A stretch of 64,000 nucleotides of DNA from Hymenobacter volaticus (GTDB lineage Bacteria > Bacteroidota > Bacteroidia > Cytophagales > Hymenobacteraceae): positions 5,061,501-5,125,500 of the forward strand of contig NZ_CP095061.1 of NCBI RefSeq assembly GCF_022921055.1. The letters are read 5' to 3'. The notes below the pieces were generated by a model. That model searched no databases and was not told the origin of the DNA. It saw only the letters and a program-made list of their open reading frames with translations. This document shows positions 35,974 to 44,347 of this stretch, in pieces (within the stretch, counting starts at the first letter, position 1; each line of letters opens with the position of its first letter). A program made the position numbers and the translations under genes.

Positions 35974-36249
35974 CTACTGGCCGTTTGTGCGTCCTGTTGC
36001 GGGCACTGCTTTGGGCTTCGCCTTTTTCTGCTCTGTTTTGGACTTGCTGGTTTTTAGTTCTGATTTCTGCTGGGTTGCTTTTTGAGCAGAGGCGTCGACA
36101 TCCAGCGTCACTCTGTGCGCGGAGGGTTGCGGAGTGGCTCGCGGACTGGCAGGTGGCGGTGGTACGGTGAGGGTGCCCTGTGCCTGTAGTGCGGGCACGA
36201 TTCCAATCAAACCACTTAGTACCATCAAGGAAAACAACAGCTTTTTCAT
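35974..36249 (-). CDS. Small exported Lys-rich protein
   Basis: 91 residues from ATG 36249: signal peptide MKKLLFSLMVLSGLIGIVPA...QA, then PPPPASPRATPQPSAH and a Lys/Ser/Thr-rich tail (KSELKTSKSKTEQKKAKPK). No domain is recognised. Its build resembles the other short basic exported proteins of this window (2720, 16757), suggesting that this type of product is common here. The function is unknown. Confidence 0.55.
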   Translation of the reverse strand: MKKLLFSLMVLSGLIGIVPALQAQGTLTVPPPPASPRATPQPSAHRVTLDVDASAQKATQQKSELKTSKSKTEQKKAKPKAVPATGRTNGQ

Positions 36250-36589
36250 AGCAGGAAATTTAGATACGCATAACATGCACTCTTTTAGGGGCAACAGAAA
36301 AGAGCAAGTGCACTAAAAGAATAGCAAAGACTCTACAATTAGTAGCCTGTTGCATTACCTACCCATTTTCTTGCTGTTTGCTTGTTGATTGTCAAATCGT
36401 TACTAAAGCGGACAGTAAGTTGCCAATACCTTCTGCACAGCAACTTTTTGCTAGTACTTGCTACCCCGACATGCACGAGCCGCTAATGTTGAGTTGCGGG
36501 CATATCGGCAACCTTTCGCATTAAAATATTTTTAATTCTATGTATATGTGTTACTATCTTACTCCGGTTCATGTCTGACTCCGCTCCTT
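36250..36589. other. Divergent intergenic region
   Basis: About 340 bases, AT-rich at its right end (AAAATATTTTTAATTC near 36523). No gene, repeat unit or RNA fold seen. It must carry the promoters of the leftward Lys-rich protein gene and the rightward SUKH-3 gene. Confidence 0.5.
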
Positions 36590-37060
36590 ATGTTTGCTTT
36601 TTCCAACGAGGTGCATCATATCATGACGGAGGCGGGCTGGTTTCCAGGGCGTAGCGTCGACACGCAGTTGTATCGGCAGCAGGCCAGACGATTGCGGTTA
36701 CCTTGGCTGCCTGCCGCCGACAAGTTCCTACGAGAATTTGGCGGCCTCTCCTGCTATTTCACCCGTCATGATCATAGCACCAGCCAAGCTTTCTTTGAGG
36801 TGGAAAGAGGCGCCGCATTTCCTGAATTGCCGCACCTACTGCACGAGTATAGTCCGCGCGTCCCGCACCAAACATTAAGCGTAGTAGGCTTGGCTTATTC
36901 TGATCCACTGTGCTTGCTCATGGACCAAGGAGGTGCTCTTTACGGTGCTTTCGCCGGCGGATTTTATCACATTGCTCAAGAAGGTGTGGCAGGCATAGAA
37001 GCTATTGTATTGGATTGGCCTTTCAAGGAGATTCCGCCTTTATTCGCCAAAGAAGGGTAG
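36590..37060 (+). CDS. SUKH-3 domain immunity-type protein
   Basis: 156 residues from ATG 36590. It begins with a helix and GWFPGRSVD, followed by PAADKFLREFGGLSCYF and VVGLAYSDPLCLLMDQGGALYGAF, the signature order of SUKH-3 (SMI1/KNR4 superfamily). Members neutralise polymorphic toxins from neighbouring cells. No toxin, Rhs or secretion gene is near, so it is an orphan immunity gene or serves another role. A GTG at 36548 is in frame but leads into non-conserved sequence. Confidence 0.75.
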   Translation: MFAFSNEVHHIMTEAGWFPGRSVDTQLYRQQARRLRLPWLPAADKFLREFGGLSCYFTRHDHSTSQAFFEVERGAAFPELPHLLHEYSPRVPHQTLSVVGLAYSDPLCLLMDQGGALYGAFAGGFYHIAQEGVAGIEAIVLDWPFKEIPPLFAKEG

Positions 37061-37201
37061 TGAACTACCTCTTGGTTGTACCCGAGAGTTGAGTGATTTG
37101 CCTAGACGGTAGTGGCAATTATGTCAGTGTGTTAGGCGGCAAGCACAGGCCTCGTCCTGCCACAACTACTACCTAGCCGGCCAGTACGCGTATATTCCGG
37201 C

Positions 37202-37747
37202 ATGATTCCGCTTATCCATCAAACGCCCCGCCTTACACTGCTAGCCGCTAGCCGAGCCCTGCTTACCGCCGAACTGCACAAGCCGCGTTACTTTCCCGTC
37301 TTGCTTGGCGCGGTACTACCCACCGATTGGCCTCCCGGCGAATACGACGAGGATGCTATGCGCTTTTTCCTTGATCAACTCACGGCTGGGGGCCGCACCG
37401 CTGCTGGCTGGTATGGGTGGTATGCCATCCGCAAGGCCACACCTACCTCACCCAAAACGCTTGTTGGGGCTGGTGGCTTCATGGGCCCACCAGATGCCAG
37501 CGGCACTGCTGAAATCGGCTACTCCATAGCCGCCGACTGGCGTGGTCAAGGCTTGGCCACCGAACTAGTAACCGGCTTGATCGAGCAGGCGGAACGCACG
37601 GGCATGGTGCGCCGCCTAATAGCCCATACCCTCCCCGACAATCCGGCTTCACAGCAAGTCTTGCTAGCCAATGGTTTTCAGACCATGGGGCTTGATCCCG
37701 AAGGACGCGTGCGCTTCGAGCGAATCGTGGAGCCGCAAGCTTTGTAG
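37202..37747 (+). CDS. GNAT family N-acetyltransferase
   Basis: 181 residues. LIHQTPRLTLLAASRALL is a RimJ/RimL-like start, VGAGGFMGPPDASGTAEIGYSI leads to motif A (RGQGLATELV), and NPASQQVLLANGFQTMG is motif B. The middle has an insertion with WPPGEYDEDAMRFFLDQL typical of a subgroup in these bacteria. The acceptor is unknown. It is distinct from the GNAT at 13180. It is convergent with the PPK2 gene. Confidence 0.86.
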   Translation: MIPLIHQTPRLTLLAASRALLTAELHKPRYFPVLLGAVLPTDWPPGEYDEDAMRFFLDQLTAGGRTAAGWYGWYAIRKATPTSPKTLVGAGGFMGPPDASGTAEIGYSIAADWRGQGLATELVTGLIEQAERTGMVRRLIAHTLPDNPASQQVLLANGFQTMGLDPEGRVRFERIVEPQAL

Positions 37748-37781
37748 CCTGCCACGTTTCGCCGCTCAGGGCAGCTCGAAT

Positions 37782-38567
37782 TTACCGCATCGCCTTAGCC
37801 TTCGGACGTTCTTCTTTTGAATGAGGGTATTGCGGATCGAGTTTGGCTAACGTATCGCGCAGGGCATTAGCAACGGCGTAGGCTTTGTACCAGTTTTGGT
37901 CGGCAGGAATTATCTGCCATGGGCAACTGCTTGGATTGCAGTACTCGAACACGTCTTCATACACCGCACGGTATTCCGGCCACTGTTTGGCTTTGTTTTC
38001 GTCGCCAGCTTCGTATTTCCACTGCTTCTCAGGGTCAGTGATACGCTCTTGTAAGCGCTGCTGCTGCTCTTTTTCCGATACGTGCAAGTAGAATTTAAGG
38101 ATAGTGGTGCCCGCCTGTTGCAACAGCTTCTCGAAGTTGTTGATGGCCACAAACCGGCGCCGAGCTTCTTCGGTCGTTACCTGCCCCGACACTCTCGTTA
38201 CAAGCACGTCTTCGTAATGGGAGCGGTTGAACACATGAATCATGCCCTTGGGCGGCACTTGCTGATGCACCCGCCACAGAAAGTCGTGGGACAGTTCCAA
38301 CTCGGTGGGCTCCTTAAACGAGTGTATCCGTACGCCCTGCGGATTGAGGCCGCTGAATACCCGCCGAATCAGGCCGTCTTTGCCGCTGGCATCCATTCCT
38401 TGCAACACCACCAATATGCTGCGCGTGTTCTCGGCGTAGAGGCGGTCTTGCAACGCAATCAACTCCTGCTTGATGCTCTTCATCTGCCGCAGGGTAGCAG
38501 TTTTGTGGAAGTTGGCGGGGGCATGGCTGGGCAGTTCAACCAAGTTGAATTCGTCGGAAGTTTTCAT
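37782..38567 (-). CDS. ppk2: Polyphosphate kinase 2 family protein
   Basis: 261 residues, one PPK2 domain. Walker A is VVLQGMDASGKDGLIRRV, the lid and Walker B part is MIHVFNRSHYEDVLVTRV, and WKYEAGDENKAKQWPEY and WQIIPADQNWYKAYAV complete it. It moves phosphate between polyphosphate and nucleotides (single-domain forms usually make NDP to NTP, or NMP to NDP in other classes). The wording FNRSHYEDVL is the usual one for soluble PPK2. Monocistronic. Confidence 0.9.
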   Translation of the reverse strand: MKTSDEFNLVELPSHAPANFHKTATLRQMKSIKQELIALQDRLYAENTRSILVVLQGMDASGKDGLIRRVFSGLNPQGVRIHSFKEPTELELSHDFLWRVHQQVPPKGMIHVFNRSHYEDVLVTRVSGQVTTEEARRRFVAINNFEKLLQQAGTTILKFYLHVSEKEQQQRLQERITDPEKQWKYEAGDENKAKQWPEYRAVYEDVFEYCNPSSCPWQIIPADQNWYKAYAVANALRDTLAKLDPQYPHSKEERPKAKAMR

Positions 38568-38908
38568 GGCGAAGGGCAGAGGTAGTACGCAAGATTACCT
38601 TTGAACGTAGCTTGACGCACGAAGGGTGGCTCCAAAACCAATAATGAGTCTGCTCGGATACGAATTCCAAGTGCATAATCCTGCATGTATGCCTCCAGAG
38701 CAGCTTTTCAGGCTGCCTGACAAGATTATCACAGGATTCTGTCTACTTGCAAAAGACGTCTTTTTCTCCGCCACAATGGCCGATGAAGTCCAATTGCTGG
38801 CCCATAAGGTCTGCCTTTCTGTCTGAAACAGGGTCTCCTGCTTACCCCTGAATTGTTGGTACACAGTTTGTATTATCCCTTCCGTAACTACGAAAGGAAA
38901 CACAACCA
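38568..38908. other. Divergent intergenic region
   Basis: About 340 bases between the leftward PPK2 gene and the rightward Hsp20-like gene. Frames of 60-100 codons exist on both strands, but none looks like a protein. I see no repeat unit. It should hold both promoters. Confidence 0.5.
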
Positions 38909-39292
38909 ATGAACTTGATAAGCAGAGAATTCATCCGCAATATGGCTCCGCAACTCGACCTGCTCAACACGTTGGGCGGTGGTATTGCACAAGCCCAAAT
39001 GCGGGTTGATAAGCTAAAGAAAGGCGTGGTTATTCGGGTAGCAGCTCCTTCAGTTAGCCCCGAGAACGTCCACGTCGTACTCAACAACAACCGGATGACG
39101 GTATATGGCGAATTCCGCCACCAGCCTGAAGACCAGTTGGGCGCGCCCCTCTTTACGCGCATCCTCGACTTGCCCGCTAACCTGGACTTGTCGCGTATTG
39201 ATGCCATTCACGAGAACAACGAGCTGCAAGTGCGCATTCCTTATCTGGACCCAAGCAGCCAACAGCGCGAAATCGAAATCAAGCAGCGTTAG
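38909..39292 (+). CDS. Short Hsp20-like protein
   Basis: 127 residues with only the alpha-crystallin core: KKGVVIRVAAPSVSPENVHVVLNNNRMTVYGEF, then LFTRILDLPANLDLSRIDAIHENNELQVRIPYLD, the A-x-n-G-L-x-i-P position being altered to HENNELQVRIP. It lacks the long tail of the 12267 product. It is probably a holdase subunit. A short-stem terminator follows. Confidence 0.8.
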   Translation: MNLISREFIRNMAPQLDLLNTLGGGIAQAQMRVDKLKKGVVIRVAAPSVSPENVHVVLNNNRMTVYGEFRHQPEDQLGAPLFTRILDLPANLDLSRIDAIHENNELQVRIPYLDPSSQQREIEIKQR

Positions 39293-39345
39293 TCTTTATC
39301 AGCGCTTGCCTATAACGCCGGGACCGACCGGTACCCTTTCTCAAC

Positions 39346-39375
39346 AGCCACTGCCTCCCGCGGTGGCTTTTTTTT
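39346..39375 (+). terminator. Terminator of the short Hsp20-like gene
   Basis: AGCCAC (39346-39351) pairs with GTGGCT (39363-39368), followed by a run of T residues (TTTTTTTT). Confidence 0.8.
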
Positions 39376-39448
39376 GCCCTTCCTTTTCTGGTTCTGGCGC
39401 TAGACTGGTTCTCTCCCCAGAGGGGAAGGAACCAGAGTTTACGGTCTG

Positions 39449-39772
39449 CTAACTGAACAACGGAATCAGCAGCACAAATCCCATGAGCAGCGACAAATAA
39501 AACCAGCCCATTACTTGCCCCCGATACCGACGTGGCAGTTGGTTGCTGAGCGTTAACACTGCTACCACGACCAAGGCGAGATACAGCAGCAGAAATACCA
39601 CTGTTTTCACCCAATTAGGCACGATGGTATTTTCGGGTTGGAGCTGGTTGGCCATCCCAAGCGGCGACGTTGCCCACCGGAGCAGGTGGTAAGCTGCTGT
39701 TTCAAAAACAACGAAGAACACGAAACCCACCAACAACGCCAGCGGACCAGATTTTTCAGTGATATCGGCCAT
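39449..39772 (-). CDS. Small three-helix membrane protein
   Basis: 107 residues from ATG 39772. Three membrane segments: LALLVGFVFFVVFETAAYHL, VKTVVFLLLYLALVVVAVL and GWFYLSLLMGFVLLIPLF. Between the last two there is a basic loop PRRYRGQ. No domain is recognised. It is a cytoplasmic-membrane protein of unknown role, convergent with the Hsp20-like gene. Confidence 0.6.
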   Translation of the reverse strand: MADITEKSGPLALLVGFVFFVVFETAAYHLLRWATSPLGMANQLQPENTIVPNWVKTVVFLLLYLALVVVAVLTLSNQLPRRYRGQVMGWFYLSLLMGFVLLIPLFS

Positions 39773-39843
39773 AGGTGGCAACTAAGGGAGTGAACGAGAA
39801 CAAGCCTGTAATAAGCTGCTAGTAAAGCAGTTTCACCTAGCCC

Positions 39844-40122
39844 TTACTTGTGCTTGGCGTTTACTTCGGCAGTGCGGGTATCAATGTACAATGCTTCCAC
39901 TTTAGCGCGAGCCCAAGGCGTGCGGCGCAGAAAAGTGAGGGTTGATTTCACGCTTGGGTTTTCCGCAAAACAGTTCATGCGCAGCCGCTGATCCAGTCCC
40001 GACCAGCCGTAGTGCGCTTGCAAATACTCGACGATAGAGGCCAGCGTAACACCGTGTAGTTCACGGATGAGGTGCCCATTTTCGTCGCGGGCATCGGAAG
40101 CAGAAGAGGTAGATACAGACAT
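39844..40122 (-). CDS. VF530 family (DUF2132) protein
   Basis: 92 residues from ATG 40122. After a Ser-rich start it has LHGVTLASIVEYLQAHYGWS, LDQRLRMNCFAENPSVKSTLTFLRRTPWARAKVEALY, the complete VF530 signature (NPS-KS-L-FLR-TPWAR-KVE-LY). The family is small and predicted to bind DNA. Its in-vivo role is unknown. Confidence 0.88.
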   Translation of the reverse strand: MSVSTSSASDARDENGHLIRELHGVTLASIVEYLQAHYGWSGLDQRLRMNCFAENPSVKSTLTFLRRTPWARAKVEALYIDTRTAEVNAKHK

Positions 40123-40219
40123 AGCAAGCAAGAAAATAAAACGTGGGACAAGGTCGTAAAAAAGCGGCCACTAACTGGTAGTTTACGCTAGTAAGACACT
40201 AGTCAACGCGCTGCGGCGT

Positions 40220-40227
40220 TACTTTTG
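40220..40227 (+). promoter_or_regulatory. TAnnTTTG -7 element of the lysozyme gene
   Basis: TACTTTTG matches the Bacteroidota -7 element exactly, two bases before the annotated ATG at 40230. Transcription would start at or just after this ATG, so the message may be leaderless, or translation may start at the in-frame ATG 40242. Confidence 0.45.
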
Positions 40228-40229
40228 CC

Positions 40230-41069
40230 ATGACCACTCTCATGAAACGTCGCCTTGCCCCTCCTGCGTCTCCCGCCCCGTGGCGTCCGCTGCTTCGCTG
40301 GATGGGGTTGCTGTTGTTGGTGGCGACGCTGGTTTTTTATGGGCATTATCGGCGCCAGTTGCACCGCCACGTACGCCGGGCATGGGCCTCTTTCGCGAGC
40401 GGACGCCTGACTGGCCGCGAGAAAACGCCGTTGCTAGCGGGCTACGCCGTGCACGGCATTGATGTGTCGTCGTACCAAGGGCGTATCGACTGGAAGGAAG
40501 TATCGCGCAACCACGTGAAGTTTGCTTTCATCAAAGCTACGGAAGGCGTCACGATGCGTGACTCTCGCTTTCAGCGCAACTGGAATGCCGCCCGCCAAGC
40601 CGGTATCTACCGCGGCGCCTACCACTACTTTCAGCCCACCTACGACGGCGCCCGGCAAGCCAACCTTTTCACCCGCACCGTGCCCCTGGCCCCCGGCGAC
40701 CTGCCTCCGGTGCTCGATGTCGAACACGCCGAATTCCACGATGTATCCGTCATGCGCCGTAATGTGGCCGTGTGGCTACGGCTGGTTGAGCGCCACTACG
40801 GCGTGCGCCCTATCCTATACTCCAACTACAGCTTCTACAAGCGCTACCTCGCCGGCCACTTCGACAAGTACCCGCTGTGGCTGGCGCACTACGAGGTCGA
40901 CCAACCGCGCTTGCCGCGTGAGAAGTGGATTATCTGGCAGCATTCCGACGAGTCCTACATTCCAGGTATCCGCGGCACCGTGGATTTCAACGTCTTTCAG
41001 GGCAGTTTTCAAAGCTTGCTAGCGTTGCGCATTCCGGCTAAGGTAGTTACCACGCAGCCCGCCAAGTAA
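40230..41069 (+). CDS. GH25 family lysozyme, membrane-anchored
   Basis: 279 residues: a basic start, one membrane segment (WMGLLLLVATLVFYGHY), then the GH25 barrel: HGIDVSSYQGRIDW, FAFIKATEGVTMRDSRF, GAYHYFQPTYDG, PPVLDVEHAEF (catalytic Asp/Glu), LYSNYSFYKRYL, WIIWQHSDES, VDFNVFQGS. It cleaves the beta-1,4 bond of peptidoglycan on the periplasmic side, in cell-wall remodelling. A promoter element abuts the start (40220), so ATG 40242 (MKRRLAPPAS) is an equally likely start. RlpA lies next. Confidence 0.88.
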   Translation: MTTLMKRRLAPPASPAPWRPLLRWMGLLLLVATLVFYGHYRRQLHRHVRRAWASFASGRLTGREKTPLLAGYAVHGIDVSSYQGRIDWKEVSRNHVKFAFIKATEGVTMRDSRFQRNWNAARQAGIYRGAYHYFQPTYDGARQANLFTRTVPLAPGDLPPVLDVEHAEFHDVSVMRRNVAVWLRLVERHYGVRPILYSNYSFYKRYLAGHFDKYPLWLAHYEVDQPRLPREKWIIWQHSDESYIPGIRGTVDFNVFQGSFQSLLALRIPAKVVTTQPAK

Positions 41070-41114
41070 GGTGCCCCTATGTAACTGGACTGTATATTTT
41101 TGAGCTACTACCTT

Positions 41115-41549
41115 ATGAAGATTCTTTCCTTTTCCGCTCGCATAATGTGCCAGAAATGCCTCTGTGCTTGGCGCTTCTCTGTCTCCTCTCGGGTAGCCAT
41201 GGTTATGCTAACCAGCTTGCTAGGAGCGTGTTCTGGCGGCAAATCGGCTTTCACCCAAAGTGGGCAGGGTTCCTACTACGCCGACAAGTTTGAAGGACGC
41301 AAAACGGCCAGCGGCACTACCTACCGGGGCAGCAAGCGCACCGCGGCACACAACACCTTACCGTTCGGCACTGTGATTCGCGTGACGAATCCGCGCAACC
41401 ACCGCTCCGTAAAAGTTACCGTCACGGACCGGGGCCCGCACGCCAAGGGCCGCATCGTGGACCTTTCCCGAAAAGCCGCCCGCAAAATCGGCATTATCGA
41501 CGCCGGTGTGGCTCCCGTACAACTGAAAGTGGTGAAGAAGAAAAGATAG
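41115..41549 (+). CDS. rlpA: RlpA-like double-psi beta-barrel lipoprotein
   Basis: 144 residues if ATG 41115 is used. A lipobox MLTSLLGAC precedes the mature part; the starts at 41115, 41148 (a shorter signal) and TTG 41100 are all possible. The double-psi barrel reads GSYYADKFEGRKTASGTTY, AAHNTLPFGTVIRVTNPRN, VTVTDRGPHAKGRIVDLS, with the conserved Asp of the lytic transglycosylase site. There is no SPOR domain. It is probably a cell-wall lytic enzyme acting with the neighbouring lysozyme gene, 45 bases upstream on the same strand. Confidence 0.85.
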   Translation: MKILSFSARIMCQKCLCAWRFSVSSRVAMVMLTSLLGACSGGKSAFTQSGQGSYYADKFEGRKTASGTTYRGSKRTAAHNTLPFGTVIRVTNPRNHRSVKVTVTDRGPHAKGRIVDLSRKAARKIGIIDAGVAPVQLKVVKKKR

Positions 41550-41619
41550 CCTGCTCAAGCAAGCAACTGTTGGCCAGTCACAACGCGTAAGAGCATCAAC
41601 CGCCATTCAATTAAATCTC

Positions 41620-41814
41620 ATGCGCATCCGCAAAAAAGTAGCTTGGCAAGCGCCGGTTAAGCCGGGCCGTTTCCTTGCTCTTGAGGCTTTCATAAAAGCC
41701 GCCGAAGCCCAAAGCTGGACCGAGGCCGAAGTACAGTTCGTAATTGATGAGGTAGTGGAAGCCAAAGATGACACCGAGGCCCTGGAAATTTTGCAGGACT
41801 ATTCGCAACGCTAA
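41620..41814 (+). CDS. Small hypothetical protein
   Basis: 64 residues, MRIRKKVAWQAPVKPGRFLA then two amphipathic helices (WTEAEVQFVIDEVVEA, DDTEALEILQDYSQR). No known domain; an all-helical, cytosolic protein. Support for coding is the clean ATG, the helix-friendly acidic composition and the perfect terminator behind it. Confidence 0.6.
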   Translation: MRIRKKVAWQAPVKPGRFLALEAFIKAAEAQSWTEAEVQFVIDEVVEAKDDTEALEILQDYSQR

Positions 41815-41828
41815 AGCCTTAGCAGCTG

Positions 41829-41877
41829 CCAAGCAAAAGCGGCCCGGACCACATTGGTCCGGGCCGCTTTTGCTTGG
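41829..41877. terminator. Bidirectional terminator, 22 bp stem
   Basis: Arms 41829-41850 and 41856-41877 are complementary over 22 bp (core AGCGGCCCGG/CCGGGCCGCT), loop ACATT. It separates convergent genes. Confidence 0.92.
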
Positions 41878-41894
41878 ATGAAGTACCACCGGGC

Positions 41895-42308
41895 TTACCG
41901 GCCCTTTTTCTTTTTCGATTTCGACTTGCTGTTGTCTCTAGTGGCTTGAATCAAGCTGTCTTGCTGCGCTTTGGCGGCGGCCGTAGTCAAGCGGCCCGAC
42001 AAAGACAGATAGTCACCTTCCTTCAGAGTGGCGGTAGTGCCATCGGCCATCGTTACGGTGCCGTCGGGCTTGATCTTGGTGCCGTTCACGAGGGCTGCTT
42101 CCTGGGTAACCGGATTCGTGATACCGCTTTGCGTCATCAGCACCTTGCCCTCCTTCATTGTCACTCCATCCTTGATGCTAGCTCCTGTGCTGGCAACTCG
42201 GGCCTTGGGCTGCACCGGCTTGCGGGGCGGCACCTTCGTTTGCGCCTGCGCGGCTACGCTGCCCAATCCCAGCAGCAAAGCCAAAACAAAAGTGGAAGTT
42301 TTATTCAT
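41895..42308 (-). CDS. DUF6799 domain exported protein
   Basis: 137 residues: signal peptide MNKTSTFVLALLLGLGSVAAQAQ, then DUF6799-type repeats: DGVTMKEGKVLMTQSG, ALVNGTKIKPDGTVTMADGTTATLKEGDYLSLSGRL. It ends with a Lys/Ser-rich tail SKSKSKKKKGR. The domain is typical of exported proteins in Cytophagales, function unknown. The basic tail matches other small exported proteins in this window. Confidence 0.78.
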   Translation of the reverse strand: MNKTSTFVLALLLGLGSVAAQAQTKVPPRKPVQPKARVASTGASIKDGVTMKEGKVLMTQSGITNPVTQEAALVNGTKIKPDGTVTMADGTTATLKEGDYLSLSGRLTTAAAKAQQDSLIQATRDNSKSKSKKKKGR

Positions 42309-42470
42309 AGAAGCTTAGAGAAAGAAAAGGAGATGGGGAAGTAATAACAGCGTAACATACAAAAGAAGGGCCAGTTCCACTTCAACAACCCACCTCAGCA
42401 CTATTTCGTTTGCCAACATACCACGGCCTGTTTGCTGGAGGATATTTCTCACTATTACAGCTTCCTACGT

Positions 42471-42812
42471 ATGAGTTCAGCGCCCAAAACCGACGACAAT
42501 ATTTACGCCCAATTCAAAGCGGATGTGAACATGACCGCTGCTGAGCTAGAGAAATGGCTGAAAACCGACGAGTCGAACTCGGTGGGTCAAGACAGCGGCG
42601 ACGGTCAGAGCATCGGGCACAAATCCGGTGAGCATATCATCCGTATCCTTCAGAAAAAGCAAGCCGACCTCACCCCCGACGATGAAGCCCACATGCACAA
42701 AGTGCATAGCTACGTTAGCCGCCATTCGGCCCAGAAGCCCGACTCCGATATTGAACACTCCCGCTGGCGCTATTCACTTATGAACTGGGGCCACGACCCT
42801 ACGAAAAAGTAA
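42471..42812 (+). CDS. DUF3140 domain protein
   Basis: 113 residues from ATG 42471. The DUF3140 pattern is unmistakable: ELEKWLKTDESNSVGQ, GDGQSIGHKSGEHIIRIL, DLTPDDEAHMHKVHSYVSRH, and the ending SRWRYSLMNWGHDPTKK. Proteins of this family are small, cytosolic and have been proposed to bind DNA. Function is unknown. The longer frame from 42432 lacks family sequence. Confidence 0.87.
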   Translation: MSSAPKTDDNIYAQFKADVNMTAAELEKWLKTDESNSVGQDSGDGQSIGHKSGEHIIRILQKKQADLTPDDEAHMHKVHSYVSRHSAQKPDSDIEHSRWRYSLMNWGHDPTKK

Positions 42813-42837
42813 AAGCCCTACAACTTACAGCATTGCC

Positions 42838-42884
42838 GCGGCCCCGGTTTGTCTTGCCCAGACGAGCCGGGGCCGCGTGTTTTA
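42838..42884 (+). terminator. Terminator of the DUF3140 gene
   Basis: GCGGCCCCGG (42838-42847) pairs with CCGGGGCCGC (42867-42876), followed by GTGTTTTA. Confidence 0.85.
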
Positions 42885-43004
42885 CATTCGGCCTAGAGTG
42901 CTTTTTCGTGGGTTGCCTTGGCATGGCGCAACATATATTCGTAAAGTTGTCGTAGGCAGCATGTCGTTTTTCGCTTCTGTCTTTATTGCCTCTATTTTGC
43001 CAGC

Positions 43005-43916
43005 ATGGAATACAAGGATTATTACAAGGCGCTGGGCGTAGATAAAAACGCCACCACCGACCAGATCAAGAAAGCCTACCGCAAACTGGCCCGCCAATAT
43101 CACCCCGACGTGAACCCCAACAATCCGGAGGCGGAGCGTAAGTTCAAGGAAGTGAACGAGGCCAACGAAGTGCTTTCGGACGAGGAAAAGCGTCGCAAGT
43201 ACGACGAACTAGGAACCGATTGGCAACGGTATCAGCAAGCGGGCGCGGGCCGCGGCCAAGCGCAAGGCGGCTTCGACTGGTCACAGTATGCGCAACAAGG
43301 TGGGTTCAGCGGTGCCGACTTCGGCGACGGCGCCGACTTCTCGGACTTTTTCGGCTCTATCTTCGGCAACATGGGTGGCCGCTCTGGTGGTACCCGCGCC
43401 GGAGCTGGCTCCGACTATCAGGCCGAATTAGAACTGACGCTGGAAGATGCTTACCGCGGCGGTCCGCGCACCCTCAACGTGAGCGGTAAAAGCCTACGCA
43501 TCACTATCCATCCGGGCGTCGAGGATGGCCAAACCATCCGGCTGCGCGACCAAGGAGCCCCCGGCCGCAACGGAGGCCCCAATGGCTCGCTCTACATCAC
43601 GCTGCGCGTACTGCCCGACCCACGCTTTGCCCGCAACGGCAACGACCTCACGCAGGAAGTGCAAGTACCACTCTACCGCGCCTTGCTAGGTGGCGAGCAG
43701 GTGGTCGATACCTTGTCGGGGCCAGTGAAAATCAACATCAAGCCCGAAACGCAAAACGGCACCCGTCTACGGCTGCGGGGCAAAGGCTTTCCGGTGTACC
43801 GGAAAGAAGGGCAGTTTGGCGACTTATACCTCCGCCTGACAGTACAGCTTCCGCAGCAGCTCACTGACAAAGAGAAAGAGTTGATTCGGCAATTAGCCGC
43901 CCTGCGCAATGACTAA
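43005..43916 (+). CDS. cbpA: J-domain co-chaperone (CbpA-like DnaJ)
   Basis: 303 residues. J domain at 1-70: [20 protein letters not shown] with the HPD motif in [10 protein letters not shown] Gly/Phe-rich linker ([14 protein letters not shown]) follows, then two C-terminal beta domains ([56 protein letters not shown]). The zinc-finger region of DnaJ is absent, which identifies the CbpA type. It feeds clients to DnaK. The next gene encodes the CbpM modulator 18 bases downstream. TATTTTG at 42993-42999, just before the start, is a near match to a -7 box. Confidence 0.92.
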   Translation: MEYKDYYKALGVDKNATTDQIKKAYRKLARQYHPDVNPNNPEAERKFKEVNEANEVLSDEEKRRKYDELGTDWQRYQQAGAGRGQAQGGFDWSQYAQQGGFSGADFGDGADFSDFFGSIFGNMGGRSGGTRAGAGSDYQAELELTLEDAYRGGPRTLNVSGKSLRITIHPGVEDGQTIRLRDQGAPGRNGGPNGSLYITLRVLPDPRFARNGNDLTQEVQVPLYRALLGGEQVVDTLSGPVKINIKPETQNGTRLRLRGKGFPVYRKEGQFGDLYLRLTVQLPQQLTDKEKELIRQLAALRND

Positions 43917-43934
43917 CCCCGTGACCCAAACGCT

Positions 43935-44267
43935 ATGAAAACCCACATTATCAGCATCACCTACCACGACTGCGCCTTGCGCTATGGTTTGAGTGAAAAT
44001 GACTTGCGCGAATTCGCAGATCTTGGTTTGCTTGGCATTGATTCCGCTACCGGCACTATCCACGACGAGCCCGAGCACTTGGCCCGCCTGTCCCGCTTGC
44101 GGCACGAGCTAGGCTTAAGCAAAGAAGGCATCGACATCGTGCTGGCCATGCGGCAGCGGCTTCTTTCTCTCCAGCATGAACTTATGCTCCAGCGTGCGCG
44201 TGCCCGGCAGTTCGAGCACCTGCTAGGCAGCACCGGACCCACCCTCGACGCCGACGACTGGCTTTAG
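43935..44267 (+). CDS. cbpM: Chaperone modulator CbpM
   Basis: 110 residues. YHDCALRYGLSENDLREFADLGL, LARLSRLRHELGLSKEGIDIVLAMR and a helix QHELMLQRARARQFEH match CbpM (a MerR-like helix-turn-helix fold), which binds the J domain of CbpA and blocks its work with DnaK. Its position 18 bases after the CbpA gene confirms a two-gene operon. A convergent terminator follows. Confidence 0.88.
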   Translation: MKTHIISITYHDCALRYGLSENDLREFADLGLLGIDSATGTIHDEPEHLARLSRLRHELGLSKEGIDIVLAMRQRLLSLQHELMLQRARARQFEHLLGSTGPTLDADDWL

Positions 44268-44275
44268 AGCAATGG

Positions 44276-44339
44276 AGTAGCAGAGCAACCAAGCAAGTTG
44301 CTCGCTTATTGAATGTCATCACCTAGTTGCTCCGCTACT
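44276..44339. terminator. Bidirectional hairpin between convergent genes
   Basis: AGTAGC-A-GAGCAAC (44276-44289) pairs with GTTGCTC-C-GCTACT (44326-44339), one mismatch inside. It ends both the cbpAM operon and the ZIP gene. Confidence 0.65.
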
Positions 44340-44347
44340 TTCTTATT

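Noticed and set aside
38595..38909. A 104-codon minus-strand frame in the gap before the short Hsp20 gene
   Set aside because: It does not overlap a gene, but the product looks random, has no signal or domain and would overlap the Hsp20 start.
43005..44267. Full dnaK-dnaJ-grpE heat-shock operon
   Set aside because: The J protein lacks the zinc-finger region and is paired with cbpM; no dnaK or grpE is present.
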